A DNA stretch of 64,000 nucleotides from Nakamurella multipartita DSM 44233 (GCF_000024365.1 NC_013235.1:2852001-2916000), one strand, 5' to 3'; positions 27,778 through 36,698 are shown, numbered from the stretch's first letter. Numbers and translations: made by a program. The notes: a model not told the origin generated them from the sequence alone.

Positions 27778-28569
27778 TCAGGACTGACCGTCGAGGAACT
27801 CCAGCACCACGCGATTCCACTGATCGGGTGCCTGGACATGCCCGCTGTGGCCGACGCCGGGCAGCAGCACCAGCCGGGATCCGGGAATGGCTGCGTGCAG
27901 GGCGTCCGCGACCCAGGGAGGAGCCCGTACGTCGTCACGGCCGTAGAGCAGCAGGGTGGGCGCGGTGATTCCGGGCAGCGCCGGGCGCAGGTCGACCCGG
28001 GCGAAGCGCTCGACCATGGCGCGAGTGGTGGCCGGCCGGGCCTGGCTGACCATCGCGACCTGTTCGTCGACGAGGGCCGCCGGGGCGTCCGCCGGCAGCA
28101 GGGTGGCGACCATGTCCCGGGCCGCGTCGGCCGCCGGACGATCCAGGTCCGCAAGGGCCAGGGTGACGCGACGATCGACCTCCGACGGTGGAAGTGATCC
28201 CGCCCATCCGGCATAGGCCGACGCGAGGACGAGCGAGCGGACGGCGTCCGGATGACGAGCTTGGAAAGCGATGGACAGGATGCTGCCCAGCGAGTGGCCG
28301 ATCACATGTGCGCCGGTGATGCGCAGCGCTCGGCGAAATCCGTCGAGATCTTCCACCAGCTGATCCAGATCGTGGCCCGCGGGCAGATCGGCTGACCCGC
28401 CGCACCCGGGCGCGTCCCAAGCGATCGTGGTGAAAGTGGGCGCGAAAGCCTCGAGCTGGTGGTGCCAGTCGCGGCTGTCGGCCATCGCTCCGTGCACCAG
28501 CAGGACGGGTGGGCCGGTGCCGGCGCGTCGGAAGGCAATGCGCCGGCCACCCACGTCGACGTGGTCCAC
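27778..28569 (-). CDS. Alpha/beta-fold hydrolase
   Basis: 263 residues from GTG 28569, with an AGGGGG ribosome site about eight bases upstream. VLLVHGAMADSRDWHHQLEA (oxyanion), VIGHSLGSILSIAF (nucleophile Ser), LLYGRDDVRAP (acid) and LPGVGHSGHVQAP (His). Cytoplasmic. Last gene of a five-gene operon that starts with the MDR oxidoreductase at 31412; the substrate is unknown. Confidence 0.85.
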   Translation of the reverse strand: MDHVDVGGRRIAFRRAGTGPPVLLVHGAMADSRDWHHQLEAFAPTFTTIAWDAPGCGGSADLPAGHDLDQLVEDLDGFRRALRITGAHVIGHSLGSILSIAFQARHPDAVRSLVLASAYAGWAGSLPPSEVDRRVTLALADLDRPAADAARDMVATLLPADAPAALVDEQVAMVSQARPATTRAMVERFARVDLRPALPGITAPTLLLYGRDDVRAPPWVADALHAAIPGSRLVLLPGVGHSGHVQAPDQWNRVVLEFLDGQS

Positions 28570-28587
28570 GGCGCCACCCCCTTCGGG

Positions 28588-28758
28588 CTACTTGGGAAGG
28601 TGTTGGTCGCTTCCCGACGCCGTCGCCTGCTCGATCTTCAAGGCCTCGATCTCCAACTTCCGCATCGTGCTGCGGTGCTGGGTCGCGATCAGGACGATAA
28701 GCAGCAGAACGCCCATGAAGACGGCCACACTGAGAAAGATCCAGAACATGTCATTCAT
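28588..28758 (-). CDS. 56-residue single-pass membrane protein
   Basis: Too short for most gene callers but well supported: a perfect AGGAGG five bases before ATG 28758, overlap of eight bases with the preceding gene's end, and a stop (28588) 18 bases before the next start. MNDMFWIFLSVAVFMGVLLL-IVLIA is one transmembrane helix, followed by a charged amphipathic tail (MRKLEIEALKIEQ) that could form a coiled coil. Topology N-out/C-in is likely. Possibly a small subunit or regulator of the two flanking multi-pass membrane proteins (inference). Confidence 0.75.
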   Translation of the reverse strand: MNDMFWIFLSVAVFMGVLLLIVLIATQHRSTMRKLEIEALKIEQATASGSDQHLPK

Positions 28759-29491
28759 CGATTCCTCCTTGGCGGGTATTGCGGCTGTGCGCCAGCAGGG
28801 TGAGCGCGATCCAGGTGAACCACACGATCAGGCCGAGACCGAAGACGGACGCCGAGATCTGCGCCGCGGCCGGAACCAGCGTCGCCAGACCGGCGAGCCC
28901 GAGGGCCAGGCCGAGTCCGGCCAACCCGACCGGTATGGCACGGATGCGCAGCGCGGCGAGGCAGACGGCCAGCAGCCATAGCGCCCCGACGAGTTCGATG
29001 CCGCCGCCGAGCGCATCCTGGACAGTGGAAATGGCATGCCAGGAAACGACGGCCGCCCCGCGGTCGACGTCGGCGAAGGCCAGGACCGCCTGCTGGCCGA
29101 CGAGGGCGAGCATGCCCGCGCCGAGCAACAGACCGGCCCAGATGAGGCCGAAGACCGTGCCGACGCCGACGACGACCGGATCCGCCGCCCGCAGGCGCCG
29201 CCGGAGGGCGAGCACGACGACCGGCAACGCGGCGCCGCCGACGAGGTAGAGGACCGAGTACCACACGTACATGGCGGCGGGCTGAGCGGCCAGGAAGTCC
29301 AGCGAGGCGCCCGGCTCGGTCAGCGGGTCGGTGAATCCGCGCGGCTGCAGGTACGCCAGCATCGCCAGGAAACCGATGACGTAGGTGCCGGCGACCACGT
29401 GCGCCGCGATTCCTCCTGTGAGCTCCCGGCCGGGGGCGGCCCGGCCCGCATCGATGTCGACGGGTGCGCCGGTGGCGCCCTGGGTCGTCAT
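28751..29491 (-). CDS. Multi-pass membrane protein (DUF4386-like)
   Basis: 246 residues with about six helices (e.g. HVVAGTYVIGFLAMLAYL, GGIELVGALWLLAVCLAALR, FGLGLIVWFTWIALTLLAHS). AGGAGG lies about 12 bases upstream and the start overlaps the previous stop (ATGA). The helix pattern resembles the preceding DUF4386 protein but sequence identity is low. No catalytic motif. Part of the MDR operon. Confidence 0.65.
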   Translation of the reverse strand: MTTQGATGAPVDIDAGRAAPGRELTGGIAAHVVAGTYVIGFLAMLAYLQPRGFTDPLTEPGASLDFLAAQPAAMYVWYSVLYLVGGAALPVVVLALRRRLRAADPVVVGVGTVFGLIWAGLLLGAGMLALVGQQAVLAFADVDRGAAVVSWHAISTVQDALGGGIELVGALWLLAVCLAALRIRAIPVGLAGLGLALGLAGLATLVPAAAQISASVFGLGLIVWFTWIALTLLAHSRNTRQGGIDE

Positions 29492-30288
29492 GTCCTCACG
29501 TCCTCCTGGCTCAGGTTCGGTCGGCGGCGATCACGGTGCGGCGACCCGGGCCGGTTCGCCGCCGGTCGAGCGTTCCCGCCGCGTCCGGCCCGGATCATCA
29601 ACCAGAGGGTGAACCAGAGCTCGCCGCAGATCGACGGGAGCGCCACCATGACCAGGAACATCGGGGCGAAGGTCGAGTAGTCGGCCAGCAACACGTGGGC
29701 GAAGGTGTCAACCAGGTAGGCGCCGCCGGAAACGATCAGGATCCATCCCAGGAGCACCGGAGCCGGACGCGCGGTGACGATGATCCGTCCGATGAGAACG
29801 AGATGGATCCCGAACGCGGCCAGGCCGATGAGCCACAGGTAGTCGAACGCCTCGATGGTCAGCATTACCGCGGCGGCATCGGCATCCGGACCGAACCCGT
29901 CGGCGAACGTGGAAGACGTCGCCAGGCGGAGGGCGAGGAACAGGAACACGCAGGCCGCTCCCAGCAGGATCGTGTACCCGAGGCGGAACCAGGCAGCGAG
30001 CAGCGCACGTCGCGGGCCGTAGGGACGGAACACGACGTACAGGGCCCAGGCGATGGCGATGTCCAACAGGAAGACGATGGTGAAGGCGGCGACAGCGAGC
30101 CGCACCTGCCCGTCGGACTGGGCCAGGTTCTGCGTCGTGGCGGCGGCGTCGGACGGGTCGACCAGCCGCATGCGCACCGCGAAATTGGCGTAGATGGCCA
30201 GGACGAAGATCGCCGCGTAGCAGATGCCCGCGAGGCGGGCGGCGCCGCGCGCCGAGATGTCCGGCCGGGGAATCGGCCTGCTGCTCAT
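29488..30288 (-). CDS. DUF4386-domain membrane protein
   Basis: 266 residues from ATG 30288 (GGAGG eight bases upstream; the frame is open upstream but overlaps the previous gene). About six helices with the DUF4386 pattern: ARLAGICYAAIFVLAIYANF near the N-terminus, FRLGYTILLGAACVFLFLAL, and FDYLWLIGLAAFGIHLVLIG. Function of the family unknown. Follows the MDR gene by 20 bases. Confidence 0.8.
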   Translation of the reverse strand: MSSRPIPRPDISARGAARLAGICYAAIFVLAIYANFAVRMRLVDPSDAAATTQNLAQSDGQVRLAVAAFTIVFLLDIAIAWALYVVFRPYGPRRALLAAWFRLGYTILLGAACVFLFLALRLATSSTFADGFGPDADAAAVMLTIEAFDYLWLIGLAAFGIHLVLIGRIIVTARPAPVLLGWILIVSGGAYLVDTFAHVLLADYSTFAPMFLVMVALPSICGELWFTLWLMIRAGRGGNARPAANRPGSPHRDRRRPNLSQEDVRT

Positions 30289-30308
30289 GCTCGCTGCCTC
30301 CGTCGCCG

Positions 30309-31412
30309 TCAGTCCGGGCCCTGTTCGCGTGTCGACCGGACCTCGATGACGCTCTTGCCCCGGATTCGTCCGGCTTCGAGATCCCGCAGCGCCCGGGGCA
30401 CCTCCTTGAGCGAGTAGGTCTCGGTGACGACAGGCGTCAAACCCTGCTCGAGGGCCAGGCGAAGCCGTTCCAGGCGTTGCGGCGTGGGAGATGAGACGAA
30501 GGCGGTCAGCCGTTGCCGGGACACCGTCGAACGGAGGACGGCGCGCAACTGGCGGCCCACCCCGCCGGTCCACCGGCCACCGTTCTCGCCTCCGACGATG
30601 ACCAGGGTTCCGTCGCGGGTCAAAGCCGTGCGCAGCGTGCCCAGCCGGCGGCGTCCGCCGATGTCCAGGATCAGGTCGTAGCGGATCGATCCGTCGCAGG
30701 GATCGTCCTGCGCGTAGTCGATGACCCGATCCGCACCCAGGGAACGCACCAGGTCCAGCTTCGCCCGGCCGGCCACGCCGGTCACCCGGGCGCCGGCGAG
30801 CGCGGCCAGCTGGACCGCGAGGCTGCCGACACCACCGGACGCCCCCAGCACGAGCACGTGCTGACCCGCCTCGACCCGGCCGACCTCATGGACGGCCTGC
30901 ATCGCCGCCAGGCCTGACGTCGGGGCGGCTGCCGCCTGCCCGAAGGACAGTCGGGTGGGCTTGGGCACGAGGCGGTCGGCGCGGGCGACGGTGTACCGGG
31001 CGAAGGTCCCGGACCCGATCCCGACCACCGCATCGCCCACCCGTGGCCGGTCGACGTCCGGTCCCGACGCCACCACCCGGCCGGCCACATCGCTTCCGAG
31101 CACCGGCTGCCGGGGACGACGCAGCCCGAACCCCGTCAGCCGCATCAGGTAGGGCAGGCCCGTCACCACATGCCAGACGCCGCGGTCCAGTCCCGCGCTG
31201 CACACCTCGATCAGGACCTCGCCCGCTGCCGGCGCCGGGACCGGGACCTCCTGAACCGCCACTGCGGACACCGGCCCGTACCGGTCCCGAACTGCGGCGC
31301 GCATGCGCTCCGCCACCCCGGCCTCCGGGGCGGGGGACAGGGGTGTGCGATCGCTCGCGCTGCCATCAACCTCTCGCGACGGGGCCGCTTCGCGGCTTCT
31401 GCCACCGGGCAT
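30309..31412 (-). CDS. Zinc-independent MDR oxidoreductase (quinone reductase-like)
   Basis: 367 residues from ATG 31412 with GGAGG seven bases upstream. N-terminal GroES-like domain (about 37-160), Rossmann domain with HVLVLGASGGVGSLAVQLAA for NADPH. The structural-zinc Cys cluster of alcohol dehydrogenases is absent, pointing to quinone or enone reduction. The first 36 residues are a polar extension; MRAAVRDRYGP at 31304 is where most homologues begin. First gene of the operon MDR - DUF4386 - membrane protein - 56-aa protein - hydrolase. Confidence 0.85.
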   Translation of the reverse strand: MPGGRSREAAPSREVDGSASDRTPLSPAPEAGVAERMRAAVRDRYGPVSAVAVQEVPVPAPAAGEVLIEVCSAGLDRGVWHVVTGLPYLMRLTGFGLRRPRQPVLGSDVAGRVVASGPDVDRPRVGDAVVGIGSGTFARYTVARADRLVPKPTRLSFGQAAAAPTSGLAAMQAVHEVGRVEAGQHVLVLGASGGVGSLAVQLAALAGARVTGVAGRAKLDLVRSLGADRVIDYAQDDPCDGSIRYDLILDIGGRRRLGTLRTALTRDGTLVIVGGENGGRWTGGVGRQLRAVLRSTVSRQRLTAFVSSPTPQRLERLRLALEQGLTPVVTETYSLKEVPRALRDLEAGRIRGKSVIEVRSTREQGPD

Positions 31413-31780
31413 GGTCTACCTCCGGTGCGGACTCATCCGCTTGGGGACAACCACCGGCTGCGCGGCCGCATTCGACCCTCCGGTCGGAAACGTGCTCTGT
31501 CAGCGGCCATGGTGCTCGCCGGCGATCAGCTTCGCCCTCGAGTCTTGTCCATAGCACGGCGGCGACCAATGGGTGTCCATACCCAATTCCGGCCGCGCCC
31601 GGCGCGGAGGCGTGAACCCGATCGGCTGAAGATGGGTGTCGGACATCATTGCGCGGTGTGGCGGGTCGTGCATGCTTGCCAGACCGGCATTGGCCGTGCC
31701 GGTCCTGACCGGTCCTGACCGGTCCGTCCGTCGTCCGGCGGGCACCACCGAGGACGACGGATGCCGGGACGGAGGAGACG
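31413..31780. other. Divergent intergenic region between the MDR operon and the two-component genes
   Basis: About 370 bases without a supportable gene; it must hold both promoters. A tandem repeat GGTCCTGACC x2 followed by GGTCCG occupies 31701-31726, about 55 bases upstream of the kinase start, and could be the binding site of the response regulator (inference). Confidence 0.5.
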
Positions 31781-32812
31781 ATGACCCTGACACGTCAAGA
31801 TCTGTCGCCGGTGCGCGACGGCCGCCGACGGCGGCCCGCATCTCGCGGGTGGTCGTTGTACCTGCAGGTGGTGGCGGTGAATACGGCCATCATGCTGGCG
31901 GCGGCGTTGCTGCTGGTGTTGTCACCGATCACGGTCTCCTTCCCGGTCGCCGCGGAACAGGGAGTGTTCCTCGGTGTCGGCGTGATCGTGATCGCGATCG
32001 CGAACGCCGCCCTGCTGCGGCTGAGCTTCCATGGCCTGGCCGGACTCGTCCGCCGCATGGAGAACCTGGACCTGCTGCGGACCGGTGAACCGTTGCCCGT
32101 CCGAGGCGGCCTGGAGACCCGGGCATTGATCGCCGGCTACAACACGATGCTTGATCGTCTGGAGACCGAACGTCGAACCAGCACCCGCCGGTCCGTGTCG
32201 TCGCTGGAAGGCGAGCGACGCCGGATCGGGCAGGAACTCCACGACGAGATCGGTCAACGACTGACCGGCATCCTGCTTCAACTGCGCGGGCTCCGCGACG
32301 GTCTTCCGGAGCAGGCCCGGCCGCAACTCCATCAGATCCAGAGTGAAGTGCGGGCGACGCTCGACGAAGTCGGCGCGCTGGCCTGGCAGTTGCGCCCCGG
32401 CATCCTGGACGACCTGGGCCTACGACGCGCGTTGGAGGCCCTGTGCGACACCCTCCGCGCGCACGCCACGGCCCGCTTCGTGCTGCACCTGCCGGCCCGA
32501 ACACCCTCGCTCCCTTCCGAGGTCGAGCTGGCCTTCTACCGGGTCGCCCAGGAGGCGCTCACGAACGCCGTCCGGCACGCCCACGCGTCGACCATCAGCG
32601 TGTCGCTGTCCGCCCGCGGACGTCGGGTGGCCCTCGACATCGTCGATGACGGAACGGGTCTGGCCGACGGGACCGAGGAAGGAGCGGGGATTCGGGGAAT
32701 GCGCGAGCGTGCGCTGCTCATCGGCGCGCGCATCGCGGTCCGGTCGTTGCCGACCCACGGTGTGCAGGTGACACTGACGCTCGACCTACCTGGATCGGAC
32801 GGCCGGTCGTGA
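31781..32812 (+). CDS. Membrane sensor histidine kinase (HisKA_3, NarX-type)
   Basis: 343 residues. Two transmembrane helices (about 26-48 and 60-80) with a very short external loop, a HAMP-like linker (FHGLAGLVRRMENLDLLRTG), dimerisation helix with RIGQELHDEIGQRLTGILLQ (His near 154), and an HATPase with VAQEALTNAVRHAHA (N box) and DIVDDGTGLADG (G1). GAGIRGMRERA is the G2 box. The small outside loop suggests it senses within the membrane. Overlaps its response regulator by four bases (GTGA). Confidence 0.9.
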   Translation: MTLTRQDLSPVRDGRRRRPASRGWSLYLQVVAVNTAIMLAAALLLVLSPITVSFPVAAEQGVFLGVGVIVIAIANAALLRLSFHGLAGLVRRMENLDLLRTGEPLPVRGGLETRALIAGYNTMLDRLETERRTSTRRSVSSLEGERRRIGQELHDEIGQRLTGILLQLRGLRDGLPEQARPQLHQIQSEVRATLDEVGALAWQLRPGILDDLGLRRALEALCDTLRAHATARFVLHLPARTPSLPSEVELAFYRVAQEALTNAVRHAHASTISVSLSARGRRVALDIVDDGTGLADGTEEGAGIRGMRERALLIGARIAVRSLPTHGVQVTLTLDLPGSDGRS

Positions 32813-33462
32813 CCCGCTTCCCCGCGCTCATCCTGGTCGCGGACGACCACTCCGTGGTGCGTGAGGGCCTGAAAGCCGTGCTGAGCCGGCATTCCGATCT
32901 GCGGGTCGTGGCCGAAGCGGTCGACGGCATCCAGGCGGTCGAACTCGCCGGCGGCGACATCGACCTTGCGATCCTGGATGTGGCGATGCCGCGGATGACG
33001 GGACTGCAGGCGGCGCGGGAGATCAATCGCCGCGCACCGGACCTGCCGATCCTCATGCTGTCCATGTACGACCGCGAGGAGTACTTCTTCGAAGCCATCT
33101 CGGCCGGGGCCGCCGGCTATGTCCTGAAACGACAGGCAGATCAGGACATCGTGGAGGCCTGCCGGGCCGCCCTCCGCGGAGAGTCGTTCATCTACCCCGC
33201 CGCCCTCACCTCCCTGATGCGCACCTATCTCGACCGGCTGGCACGGGGAGAGCGGCCCGGCCGCGGCCCTCTCACACCCAGGGAGGCCGACGTCGTCAAA
33301 CTCATCGCCGAGGGCCACTCCGCGCAGGAGATCGCCGATTGCCTGAGCATCAGCCCCAGGACCGTGGATCGGCACCGCGCGAACATCCTGGAGAAGCTGG
33401 ATCTACGTGACCGCGTTGACCTCACCCGATACGCGATCCGGGCCGGTCTGATCGAGCCGTGA
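32809..33462 (+). CDS. NarL/FixJ-family response regulator
   Basis: 217 residues, GTG start overlapping the kinase stop. Receiver domain with ADD (11-13), phospho-acceptor Asp57 in LAILDVAMP, and Lys in YVLKRQ; C-terminal GerE HTH LTPREADVVKLIAEGHSAQE and ISPRTVDRHRANILEKLDLR. A complete partner for the upstream kinase. Likely targets: its own promoter, the MDR operon across the gap and the NTF2-like gene downstream. Confidence 0.92.
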   Translation: MTRFPALILVADDHSVVREGLKAVLSRHSDLRVVAEAVDGIQAVELAGGDIDLAILDVAMPRMTGLQAAREINRRAPDLPILMLSMYDREEYFFEAISAGAAGYVLKRQADQDIVEACRAALRGESFIYPAALTSLMRTYLDRLARGERPGRGPLTPREADVVKLIAEGHSAQEIADCLSISPRTVDRHRANILEKLDLRDRVDLTRYAIRAGLIEP

Positions 33463-33521
33463 CCTCCGGTCTGGCCACGTCGCCCGTGCCGGGTGCCGCC
33501 CGAAGGTGGAGAATCCAAGGA

Positions 33522-33908
33522 ATGGCGCACGACGACGACCTGCTCGATCTGCTCGCCCGACACACCGACGCCTGGAATCGCCACGACATCGACGCGTTGA
33601 TGAGCCTGTTCGCCGACGACTGCGTGTTCGAGGCGTCCGGCGGCCCTGAGGTCTGCGGCACTCGCTACGCGGGCGTCGCGGCCGTCCGGCAGGGTTTCCT
33701 TGAGGTGCTGACCTCGATGCCGGACGCCCAGTGGGGTGGCGGCCGGCACCGTGTCATCGGCCCGGACGACGGCGTGTCCGAGTGGACGCTGACCGGGACC
33801 CTGGCCGACGGCCGTCGGGTCGAGGTGAACGGGTGCGACTTCCTCACGGTCCGGGAGGGAAAGATCATCCGCAAGAACTCGTTTCGCAAGCAGCGACCCC
33901 CCTTTTAG
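33522..33908 (+). CDS. SnoaL/NTF2-like small protein
   Basis: 128 residues from ATG 33522. A cone-shaped NTF2 fold is indicated by LLARHTDAWNRHDIDALMSL, FADDCVFEAS and the C-terminal GCDFLTVREGKIIRKNSF. A GTG at 33459 overlaps the regulator's stop and would add 21 residues; that start would make translation coupled. Members are isomerases, hydratases or ligand-binding proteins; substrate unknown. Confidence 0.8.
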   Translation: MAHDDDLLDLLARHTDAWNRHDIDALMSLFADDCVFEASGGPEVCGTRYAGVAAVRQGFLEVLTSMPDAQWGGGRHRVIGPDDGVSEWTLTGTLADGRRVEVNGCDFLTVREGKIIRKNSFRKQRPPF

Positions 33909-34155
33909 CCGGTGGACGGACGGGGACCAGCGGATCGGCCACCGCCGTCGGGAGGATGCTCTCGGCCGGGTAGGTGAACTCCGTCCCCGTCTGGTCCGTC
34001 AGCGAGACCCGATTGCGCCTCCGGTGAATTTCGGTCACCGTGCGGGTGGAGCCGCGCGGGTCCGGCCGGAAGAGGTCACCCGGAGCGAGGTGTCCGATGT
34101 GGTGCGTGGTGAGAGTGATGCCGCGGCCGGAACCGGATGCGTGATGCTCGTGCAC
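33865..34155 (-). CDS. Small hypothetical protein
   Basis: Up to 96 residues. The middle section (ITLTTHHIGHLAPGDLFRPD, TRTVTEIHRRRNRVSLTDQT, EFTYPAESILPTAV) looks like a genuine beta-rich small domain rather than a shadow, but the C-terminal 14 codons overlap the NTF2-like gene on the other strand, the start is uncertain (GTG 34155 or upstream) and no ribosome site is clear. Confidence 0.4.
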   Translation of the reverse strand: MHEHHASGSGRGITLTTHHIGHLAPGDLFRPDPRGSTRTVTEIHRRRNRVSLTDQTGTEFTYPAESILPTAVADPLVPVRPPAKRGVAACETSSCG

Positions 34156-35037
34156 GGCGGCAGCGTTGGCGAGGGTGACCGACGCGGCTGTCTCCTATCC
34201 GTGAGCGCCTCGAGAAAGCATTCGAGCCTCCCCGACATCGACGATCTCATCGCCATTGATGCACAGCCTTCATCGATCGATCAAATGCGCGGGAAGGTGC
34301 GAACTGCGGTCCCTGACGGCCGAACCGGCGGCCGGTTCATTCGGCGACCGGGCTGGGCCGCCCGTCCCGGACGCTCCCGTCAAGAGCTCGGGCTGAGGTC
34401 ACTGATCAGCGGAAACGGAGTTCTCTCCGGTACCTGAACAGGTCGGGGCAGGCGGCCCGGCGACCTTCGGGAACCGACCGCAGGCGAGCGACCAGAAAGC
34501 AGCATCTTCGCGCAAATGAGGACGTGGATCGTCAGCTGATTGTAAGGTGTCCCGGGACTTGAATGCGCCAGGTCGAGCCGTTCTCCCGGCATCAGGCTCC
34601 CGGCATCAGGAAAGTCAGGAAGCCGTCAGGTTCATTTGTTGGCGATGGTGCCACGGTATTCACATGACCGGAAGCAAGGAGTGCGCGATGTCGCTGATGA
34701 ACCGCTGTGACCGGATAGTTCTCGATAACCGGCTTCCTGTGGCCCGTGTCGGGACCCAGCGGTGAACGGGTCCGTGCCGGCGTCGCGGAGCGACGCGTGC
34801 GCGTGCTGCGCGCGGGTGTACCCGGCCGGCACGCCGATCGCCTGGGACCGTTCGATCAGTGGTTGGGTGCTCAGCGCCCATCGCAGCGTGGCCAGCACGT
34901 ACCTTTCAACGCCGTCCAGGGCGGTGCCGGCGTGAGCGCCCGACACCTGAGCGGCGCGATCGTCAGGTACTCGTCAGGTCGGCCCGCTTCAAGAGACAGT
35001 AAAGTCGGATGTGGTGTCGACACAGCGAGAGGGTTTC
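34156..35037. other. Gene-poor stretch
   Basis: About 880 bases with no gene I can support, and locally less GC-rich. Two adjacent copies of CCCGGCATCAG occur near 34587-34611. A weak minus-strand reading at 34740-34946 (WALSTQPLIERSQAIG, then YTRAQHAHASLRDAG) faintly resembles an ANTAR domain and may be a relic. Confidence 0.45.
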
Positions 35038-35355
35038 ATGGCGCCGGTCGTGGTCGGAGGTCGCAGTCACCGAGGTGCAGCCGAACCGGGCCGCCGGGCG
35101 GATGCGGTTCGTCAGACCGCCAGGCTGCATGAGGTCGCCCAACGCCTCGCCGGTGAGTTCGCCCAGTTGCTGCCGCCGGACATCGTGCCGACCGTCGTGA
35201 ATCAGGCCTACCGCGACCTGGTCGACGAGGTACCCGGCGAAGCGTTGCCGGAGTTCGTCTTCCATGCCGCCCGCCAACGGTTGGTCGAGGCGGTCGGGGC
35301 CGATTCGGTGGGCCCGGCCGACCGGCGTCTCCCGATGCGCCGGCGGGCGTCGTGA
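35038..35355 (+). CDS. Three-helix-bundle (DUF3562-like) small protein
   Basis: 105 residues from ATG 35038 with AGGG five bases upstream. LHEVAQRLAGEFAQLLPPDI, VVNQAYRDLVDEVPGEALPE and FVFHAARQRLVEA match the short three-helix-bundle dimerisation proteins that are common in actinobacteria next to signalling genes. Role unknown. Stop overlaps the next start (GTGA). Confidence 0.65.
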   Translation: MAPVVVGGRSHRGAAEPGRRADAVRQTARLHEVAQRLAGEFAQLLPPDIVPTVVNQAYRDLVDEVPGEALPEFVFHAARQRLVEAVGADSVGPADRRLPMRRRAS

Positions 35356-35555
35356 CGGCCGCCACGGCTTCGGCGGTGGCCGAGGCCACCGCGGCGGCGT
35401 TCTCGTTCGGTTCGGCGACCACGCGCGAGTTGTTGACGGCCGCCGTGGCCGCCCGAGCCACCAACGTCGTCCTGGAGGAGCTGCTGGGCCTGTCGGACGG
35501 TCGGTACTCAAGCGCCGCGGAGCTGACCTACTGCCTCGGCGAGCGGTCCGGCTGA
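35352..35555 (+). CDS. Small Ala-rich hypothetical protein
   Basis: 67 residues, GTG start coupled to the previous stop. MTAATASAVAEATAAAFSFG and AARATNVVLEELLGLSDGRY; helical and not recognised. It ends shortly before a response-regulator fragment. The coupling argues that it is translated. Confidence 0.5.
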   Translation: MTAATASAVAEATAAAFSFGSATTRELLTAAVAARATNVVLEELLGLSDGRYSSAAELTYCLGERSG

Positions 35556-35569
35556 GCGACTTCCGCGAG

Positions 35570-35866
35570 GTGATACGCACGCGCGTCCTGCTCGTGGAGG
35601 ACGACCAACGGATCCGGCAGGCCCTCGGCCTCGCTCTGGCCGACATCGGTTTCGAGGTGGTCGAGGCCGATTCAGGCGATCAGGCGCTCGATCGGCTCGA
35701 TCATTTGGTCGTCGACGTCGTGCTGCTGGACCTGATGCTGCCCGGGGTCGACAACCTGACGGTATGCCGAATCCCGCGGTCCTGCGGTGATCTGCCGATC
35801 ATCATCGACAGCGCGAGAACCGACACCGAGGGCGTCATCGAGGGTCTGGAGTCCGGCGCCGACGAC
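35570..35866 (+). pseudogene. OmpR-type response regulator, receiver domain only
   Basis: GTG 35570 opens IRTRVLLVEDDQRIRQALGL with the acidic pair, Asp in VVLLDLMLPGVDNL, and IIIDSARTDTEGVIEGLESG-ADD. Similarity ends abruptly at GADD near 35866, before the conserved Lys, and the DNA-binding domain is missing; the next bases belong to an acyl-CoA synthetase fragment on the other strand. Also ...IIID... replaces the usual Thr of IIxxTA. Truncated gene. Confidence 0.75.
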
Positions 35867-35997
35867 TCCCGCCGTTCTCCGTCGCCGGTGCGGAACCAAC
35901 CGTCCTGCAGCACCGCGGCGGTGGCCTCCGTCCTGTTCAGGTAGCGGGTACACGTTGTAGCCGCCGCGGATGATCATGTCCTTGGCCCGGTTGCCGC
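35867..35997 (-). pseudogene. Scrambled fragments of an acyl-CoA synthetase (AMP-binding)
   Basis: Two short pieces in different frames: RAKDMIIRGGYNVYP (about 35993-35946) and EATAAVLQDGWFRTGDGERR (about 35930-35870). In intact enzymes the second motif precedes the first by about 20 residues, so the order is reversed here. A relic of local shuffling. Confidence 0.55.
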
Positions 35998-36300
35998 ACC
36001 ACTACCGGAGGGTCACCCCGCACCTGTTCACCGACACACAGATCACCGCGCTGCTGGAGGCGACCAGCACCTTGCAGCCGGCGTTGCGGGCCCGGATTTG
36101 GCATACCCTGATCGGCCTGCTCGCGGTGAGCGAACTGCGCGTCGGCGAAGCGTGCCGCCTGGACGACACCGGCCTCGGCGACGACTCCGGTAGCGACCCC
36201 GCGGACGGGGTCTGCGGTCTGCCGACCATCCGCAAGAGCAAGCACGGCAAGCATCGGCAAGTCCCGATCCATGCCAGCACGGTCGCGGCCCTGCGCCGAC
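35990..36300 (+). pseudogene. Tyrosine recombinase/integrase fragment
   Basis: HHYRRVTPHLFTDTQITALL, IWHTLIGLLAVSELRVGEAC-RLDDT and IRKSKHGKHRQVPIHASTVA correspond to the first part of a XerC-like catalytic domain (the RVGE segment holds the first catalytic Arg). The remaining catalytic residues (HxxR, Tyr) are absent; sequence switches to IS3 transposase at about 36300. Confidence 0.7.
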
Positions 36301-36302
36301 CG

Positions 36303-36698
36303 CGGCACCTCAATGACCAGCAACACCGTCGCCGACCTGTTCGCCGACCTGGAAGTGACCAGATCGCATTCCCGGCCGCACGTGTCGACAACCCATGCTC
36401 CGAGGCCTGGTTCACGACCCTGAAGTACGCACCGGTGTTCCCCGAGCGGTTCACCAGTCTGCAGCCGCGCGAACGTTCATGTCCGATTTCGTCGATTCTT
36501 CATCATCATCATCATCGGCACCTGGGCGTCGGGCTCCACACGCCCGCAGACGTGCACTACGGGCACGCCGACGACGTCCAGCAGCGCCGCCTCCAGGCGC
36601 TGGCCGCGGCCCGGCAGCAACACCCCACCCGATTCACCACCGCCACCCCGATCCAGCGGGAGATCGAGATGCGCAACCAGGCCGGGAACGCGGCGTGA
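36303..36698 (+). pseudogene. IS3-family OrfB transposase, C-terminal fragment
   Basis: GTSMTSNTVADLFADLEVTR-SHSRPHV, a frameshift near 36385, then PCSEAWFTTLKYAPVFPERF, and HHHHRHLGVGLHTPADVHYG to the stop. This covers the end of the DDE domain only; no IS ends were found. The run of CAT codons (36500-36514) is part of the conserved NHHHRH segment. Confidence 0.75.

Noticed and set aside
34740..34946. Minus-strand reading resembling an ANTAR RNA-binding domain
   Set aside because: Only about 15 residues look right, the core Ala/Met positions are wrong and no start or ribosome site exists. Mentioned as a possible relic only.
36495..36515. CAT trinucleotide repeat as a microsatellite
   Set aside because: It encodes the conserved His run of the IS3 transposase (NHHHRH region), so it needs no separate explanation.
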